A DNA stretch of 9,799 bases. Source: CAZBEJ01 sp964521305. GTDB lineage: Bacteria; Patescibacteriota; Microgenomatia; UBA1406; GWC2-37-13. Made by a program: the position numbers and the translations under genes. Below, piece by piece: positions 8,147 to 9,799 of the stretch. Location of the stretch: NCBI GenBank assembly GCA_964521305.1, contig CAZFQZ010000030.1, forward strand, positions 1 to 9,799, read 5' to 3'. The stretch's first letter is position 1, and each line of letters begins with the position of its first letter. The notes under the pieces were generated by a model that was not told the DNA's origin, did no database searches, and saw only the letters and a list, made by a program, of their open reading frames with translations.

Positions 8147-8206
8147 ATGACTAAATCTTTTTCATACATTATTGCAGTCCTCATTACCACTAAGGTGGCG
8201 GGATGA
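8147..8206 (+). CDS. Ile/Val/Leu/Thr-rich attenuator leader peptide
   Basis: A 19-codon frame, ATG to TGA, encodes MTKSFSYIIAVLITTKVAG. Residues 8-15 are Ile-Ile-Ala-Val-Leu-Ile-Thr-Thr, with another Val at 17. Overall 9 of 19 residues are Ile, Val, Leu or Thr. This is the pattern of leader peptides of the ilv and thr attenuators of enterobacteria, whose regulatory codons match the end products of the operon. It lies immediately before an aminotransferase and ilvB, and its last codons and stop overlap one arm of the antiterminator (8197-8204). The function is to be translated and to stall, not to make a working protein. There is no Shine-Dalgarno sequence, and the predicted transcription start is about 3 nt upstream. 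Confidence 0.8.
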   Translation: MTKSFSYIIAVLITTKVAG

Positions 8207-8253
8207 TCAATATGTATAAGAGAAAAAAGATCCCGCCGAAAGGCGGGTTTTTT
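8187..8253 (+). promoter_or_regulatory. Ribosome-mediated transcription attenuator (ilv/thr type)
   Basis: Segments 2, 3 and 4 of a classical attenuator can be assigned. Segment 2, GGCGGGAT (8197-8204), pairs over 8 bp with segment 3, ATCCCGCC (8230-8237), as antiterminator. Segment 3 CCCGCC (8232-8237) pairs alternatively with segment 4 GGCGGG (8242-8247) as terminator. Segments 2 and 4 share the same GGCGGG sequence, so the two pairings exclude each other. A small 1:2 hairpin, CCAC (8187-8190) with GTGG (8195-8198), could act as pause or protector stem. A ribosome stalled on the Ile, Val or Leu codons at 8168-8185 leaves segment 2 free, so the operon is transcribed. A ribosome reaching the TGA at 8204 covers segment 2 and lets the terminator form. 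The two Thr codons lie close enough to segment 2 that stalling there should be a weaker signal (inference from footprint size). Confidence 0.8.
8232..8253 (+). terminator. Intrinsic terminator (segment 3:4 of the attenuator)
   Basis: A perfect 6-bp GC stem CCCGCC/GGCGGG is closed by a GAAA tetraloop and followed by six T residues (8248-8253). The A-rich stretch just before the stem (8221-8229) would supply a T-tract on the opposite strand, so it could work in both directions. It is also the first intrinsic terminator after aroC, so it may end read-through transcripts of the aro operon as well. Confidence 0.88.
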
Positions 8254-8271
8254 AGTTTTAGACAAAAAAAT

Positions 8272-9456
8272 ATGAAACTCAAAAACCTTATGGCAAAGCG
8301 GACTGAAGTCATGATGTACAGTGCGCTGAGCGAACTTCTGCGAGTCACCGAAAACCCGAAAATCATTTCCCTGGCTGGAGGTTTACCGGCGCCGGAAAGT
8401 TTTCCTTTGAAAATGATTGATCGTCTAAATAGGGAAGTGGTAAGAAAATATAAGGGAACAGCGTTTCAATACGGACCGACGAATGGTGCCAAACCATTGA
8501 GGGAAGCAACCGCCCAATGGCTCAAGGAGCGTAATATGAACGTTTCACCCGAAAATATAGGTGTAACAACCGGCTCACAAGGAGGGCTCGATTGCCTCGG
8601 TAAAATATTCATCGATCAAGGAGATACGTTGGCAGTTGAATCGCCTACATATATTGGCGCGGTAGACGCATTTGCCCCGTATGGTCCGACCTACGCTCAA
8701 ATCGAGACCGATGATACCAGCGTTATTCCGGCATCACTGGAACAAATTCTTAAAACAAAAAAAATAAAGTTTGTCTATTTGATCCCAACATTCCAGAATC
8801 CGACAGGCAAGACGATCCCATGGGATCGAAGAGTCGCTATAGCCAAAATAATCAAAAAATACGATGCATTATTGATCGAAGACGACCCGTACAACAGTTT
8901 GCGATACCGAGGAAAAGCTCTTGATCCAATCCAGACCATGATTCCTGAAAACACCATTTATCTCTGCACCTTTTCAAAGGTTTTGGCACCCGGATTAAGA
9001 ATCGGTTTTTATGCCGCTCCCGCAGAAGTTGTAAAACTTATGGTTGCTGCAAAACAATCGGTTGATCTGCATACTTCAAGTTATGATCAGTATCTCGCGG
9101 CTGAATATCTGAAAACAGGCGATCTGAAAAAACACCTTCCCAATATTTTAAAAATCTATAAATCACGTATGGAGGCAATGTTTGCCTCACTGGACACATA
9201 CTTTCCCAAATCATTCAAATGGACTCATCCGGAAGGCGGCATGTTCATCTGGCTCGTCGGGCCGAAAAAATTCGACGCGGTCAAGCTCTACTGGAAAGCG
9301 ATCGAACACAACATTGCATATGTTCCCGGTACATATTTTTATACCAAAAAAGGTGAGGCGAAAAATACCATGAGATTAAATTTCACCAATGTGAATGAGC
9401 AACAGATCGATAAAGCAGTAAAGAAATTATCGGAAGTTATTAAAGCAAATTTGTAG
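8272..9456 (+). CDS. PLP-dependent aminotransferase, LysN/ARO8-like; probable branched-chain amino acid aminotransferase
   Basis: Fold-type I class I/II aminotransferase of 394 residues without the GntR DNA-binding domain found in MocR proteins. Motifs: SLAGGLPAPESFP, QYGPTNGAKPLREA, TTGSQGGLD (cofactor phosphate region), PTFQNPTGKT (Asn contacting PLP), EDDPYNSLRY (Asp at the PLP pyridine nitrogen, then Tyr), FSKVLAPGLR with Schiff-base Lys236, HPEGGMFIWL, and MRLNFTN (Arg binding the substrate carboxylate). The family includes 2-aminoadipate, aromatic and broad branched-chain transaminases, so sequence alone does not give the substrate. The ilv-type attenuator upstream and ilvB downstream suggest Ile/Val/Leu transamination in place of IlvE. 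A role in the last step to Phe/Tyr is the alternative. Start 8272 is chosen because the upstream in-frame ATG at 8203 would put the coding frame through the terminator hairpin; ATG 8290 is also possible. No Shine-Dalgarno is seen. The stop TAG is part of the inverted repeat that follows. Confidence 0.88.
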   Translation: MKLKNLMAKRTEVMMYSALSELLRVTENPKIISLAGGLPAPESFPLKMIDRLNREVVRKYKGTAFQYGPTNGAKPLREATAQWLKERNMNVSPENIGVTTGSQGGLDCLGKIFIDQGDTLAVESPTYIGAVDAFAPYGPTYAQIETDDTSVIPASLEQILKTKKIKFVYLIPTFQNPTGKTIPWDRRVAIAKIIKKYDALLIEDDPYNSLRYRGKALDPIQTMIPENTIYLCTFSKVLAPGLRIGFYAAPAEVVKLMVAAKQSVDLHTSSYDQYLAAEYLKTGDLKKHLPNILKIYKSRMEAMFASLDTYFPKSFKWTHPEGGMFIWLVGPKKFDAVKLYWKAIEHNIAYVPGTYFYTKKGEAKNTMRLNFTNVNEQQIDKAVKKLSEVIKANL

Positions 9457-9559
9457 GTGTCACGAAATGAGGAGGGCTCCCGCGAGAAGCGGATTGCGGT
9501 ATTCACAGCAGAGCCTCGCAGCGGGAAAAGTACTCATGAGTGACAGAATCTACAAATTT
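9447..9559 (+). repeat. Long imperfect inverted repeat / candidate structured RNA between the aminotransferase gene and ilvB
   Basis: The two ends form a nested series of helices. They are AAATTTGTAG (9447-9456) with 9550-9559, 10 bp; TGTCAC (9458-9463) with GTGACA (9540-9545), 6 bp; ATGAG (9467-9471) with CTCAT (9533-9537), 5 bp; and TCCCGC (9478-9483) with GCGGGA (9521-9526), 6 bp. GAG/CTC (9484-9486 with 9515-9517) continues past a 3-nt bulge. An apical hairpin TGCGGT/ACAGCA (9495-9500 with 9505-9510, one G-A mismatch) has an AUUC loop. The core is clearly more GC-rich than the surrounding genes. There is no T-tract, so it is not a simple terminator. It begins inside the last codons of the aminotransferase and ends 16 nt before the ilvB ATG. 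It matches no RNA class I recognise. It may be a cis-regulatory RNA or a MITE/REP-like palindromic element. Confidence 0.75.
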
Positions 9560-9575
9560 AGTTATTTAAAATCTT

Positions 9576-9799
9576 ATGACCCCACAACAAGCAAACGGCA
9601 AAAAAATAACCGGATCCGAAGCGGTAATCATGTCTTTACTGGCTGAAAAAGTCGACACCATATTCGGATATCCAGGCGGAGCGAACATGCCCATATACGA
9701 CGCCCTTTATGATTATCAGAAAAAAATAAATCATGTTCTGGTGAGACACGAACAGGGAGCAGCCCATGCTGCTGAAGGATATGCACGCGTCACCGGTAA
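9576..9799 (+). CDS. ilvB: Acetolactate synthase large subunit, 5' fragment
   Basis: The first 74 codons of a gene that runs off the window. Acetolactate synthase is the thiamine diphosphate enzyme that joins two pyruvates, or pyruvate and 2-ketobutyrate, as the first common step to Val/Leu and Ile. The N-terminal TPP-binding domain is recognisable: GSEAVIMSLL, FGYPGGANMPIYDAL, and VRHEQGAAHAAEGYARVTG, in which Glu59 is the catalytic Glu that protonates the cofactor aminopyrimidine. ATG 9576 gives the usual short N-terminal lead of about a dozen residues before the first conserved segment; no Shine-Dalgarno precedes it. Other TPP enzymes (glyoxylate carboligase, oxalyl-CoA decarboxylase) share parts of these motifs. 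GYPGG plus RHEQGAAHAAEGYAR and the ilv-type attenuator upstream favour IlvB. Confidence 0.9.
   Translation, partial: MTPQQANGKKITGSEAVIMSLLAEKVDTIFGYPGGANMPIYDALYDYQKKINHVLVRHEQGAAHAAEGYARVTG

Noticed and set aside
8133..8150. Five-codon frame MIRKL whose stop overlaps the leader peptide ATG
   Set aside because: Its ATG lies inside the predicted -10 element, so it would be transcribed only on read-through RNA from aroC; too short to support.
8192..8253. T-box riboswitch, suggested by AAGGTGG followed by a terminator
   Set aside because: The conserved T-box core continues with ACCGCG, which is missing, and only about 50 nt separate it from the predicted transcription start, far too little for stem I and the specifier loop. 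The leader peptide with matching codons explains the hairpins better.
8203..8271. In-frame extension of the aminotransferase from ATG 8203
   Set aside because: The added residues would be encoded by the loop and terminator hairpin of the attenuator and match nothing conserved in the family; ATG 8272 fits the family N-terminus.
9447..9559. Hammerhead ribozyme, suggested by CGAAA at 9463-9467 and CTCATGAG at 9533-9540
   Set aside because: The CUGAUGA core has a mismatch and the three-helix junction order is wrong; the same bases are used in long-range helices instead.
9447..9559. Second terminator or attenuator before ilvB
   Set aside because: No run of T residues follows the structure and there is no leader peptide with Ile/Val/Leu codons in the spacer.
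9467..9646. 59-codon open frame through the inverted repeat and into ilvB
   Set aside because: It runs over the palindrome and overlaps the ilvB start in another frame, has no ribosome binding site, and its sequence resembles no protein I know; an open frame of this length is not unlikely by chance.

Overview
The window is bacterial DNA of moderate-to-low GC content (roughly 40%, estimated by eye). All genes lie on the + strand. Bacterial origin is suggested by the classical P-loop shikimate kinase, the sigma70-like promoter and the intrinsic terminator. TGA is the stop codon of three genes, so the code is not one that reassigns UGA. Almost no gene has a recognisable Shine-Dalgarno sequence, which points to a lineage that initiates translation largely without one. 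The phylum cannot be assigned from the sequence alone.

Region 1 (1-8098) is a tightly packed aromatic amino acid operon: the 3' end of a DAHP-synthase-like gene, then pheA, a chorismate mutase-tyrA fusion, aroA, aroK, aroE, aroD, aroB and aroC. Most junctions are 4-8 nt overlaps or gaps under 15 nt; the exception is the 53-nt gap before pheA. Together the genes encode the whole route from PEP + erythrose-4-phosphate to chorismate (DAHP synthase, AroB, AroD, AroE, AroK, AroA, AroC). They continue to 4-hydroxyphenylpyruvate (CM-TyrA) and phenylpyruvate (CM plus PheA). No tryptophan branch gene is visible.

Region 2 (8099-8271) is the most interesting stretch. It holds a good sigma70-type promoter and a 19-codon leader peptide, MTKSFSYIIAVLITTKVAG, rich in Ile, Val, Leu and Thr. 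Behind these are two mutually exclusive hairpins, an 8-bp antiterminator and a 6-bp GC terminator with a GAAA loop and T6 tail. This has every part of a ribosome-mediated transcription attenuator of the ilv/thr type. It lies directly upstream of an aminotransferase gene and the start of an acetolactate synthase gene (ilvB), so the regulatory codons match the pathway of the downstream genes. The predicted transcription start is only about 3 nt before the leader ATG, so the leader peptide may be translated from a nearly leaderless mRNA.

Region 3 (8272-9799) contains an LysN/ARO8-like PLP aminotransferase, probably the branched-chain transaminase of this operon. After it comes a 119-nt spacer dominated by a long GC-rich imperfect inverted repeat (9447-9559) of unknown class, which also spans the stop codon of the aminotransferase. 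The window ends with the first 74 codons of ilvB. The inverted repeat could be a structured regulatory RNA or a small palindromic mobile element (MITE/REP-like). A genome-wide copy count would decide.
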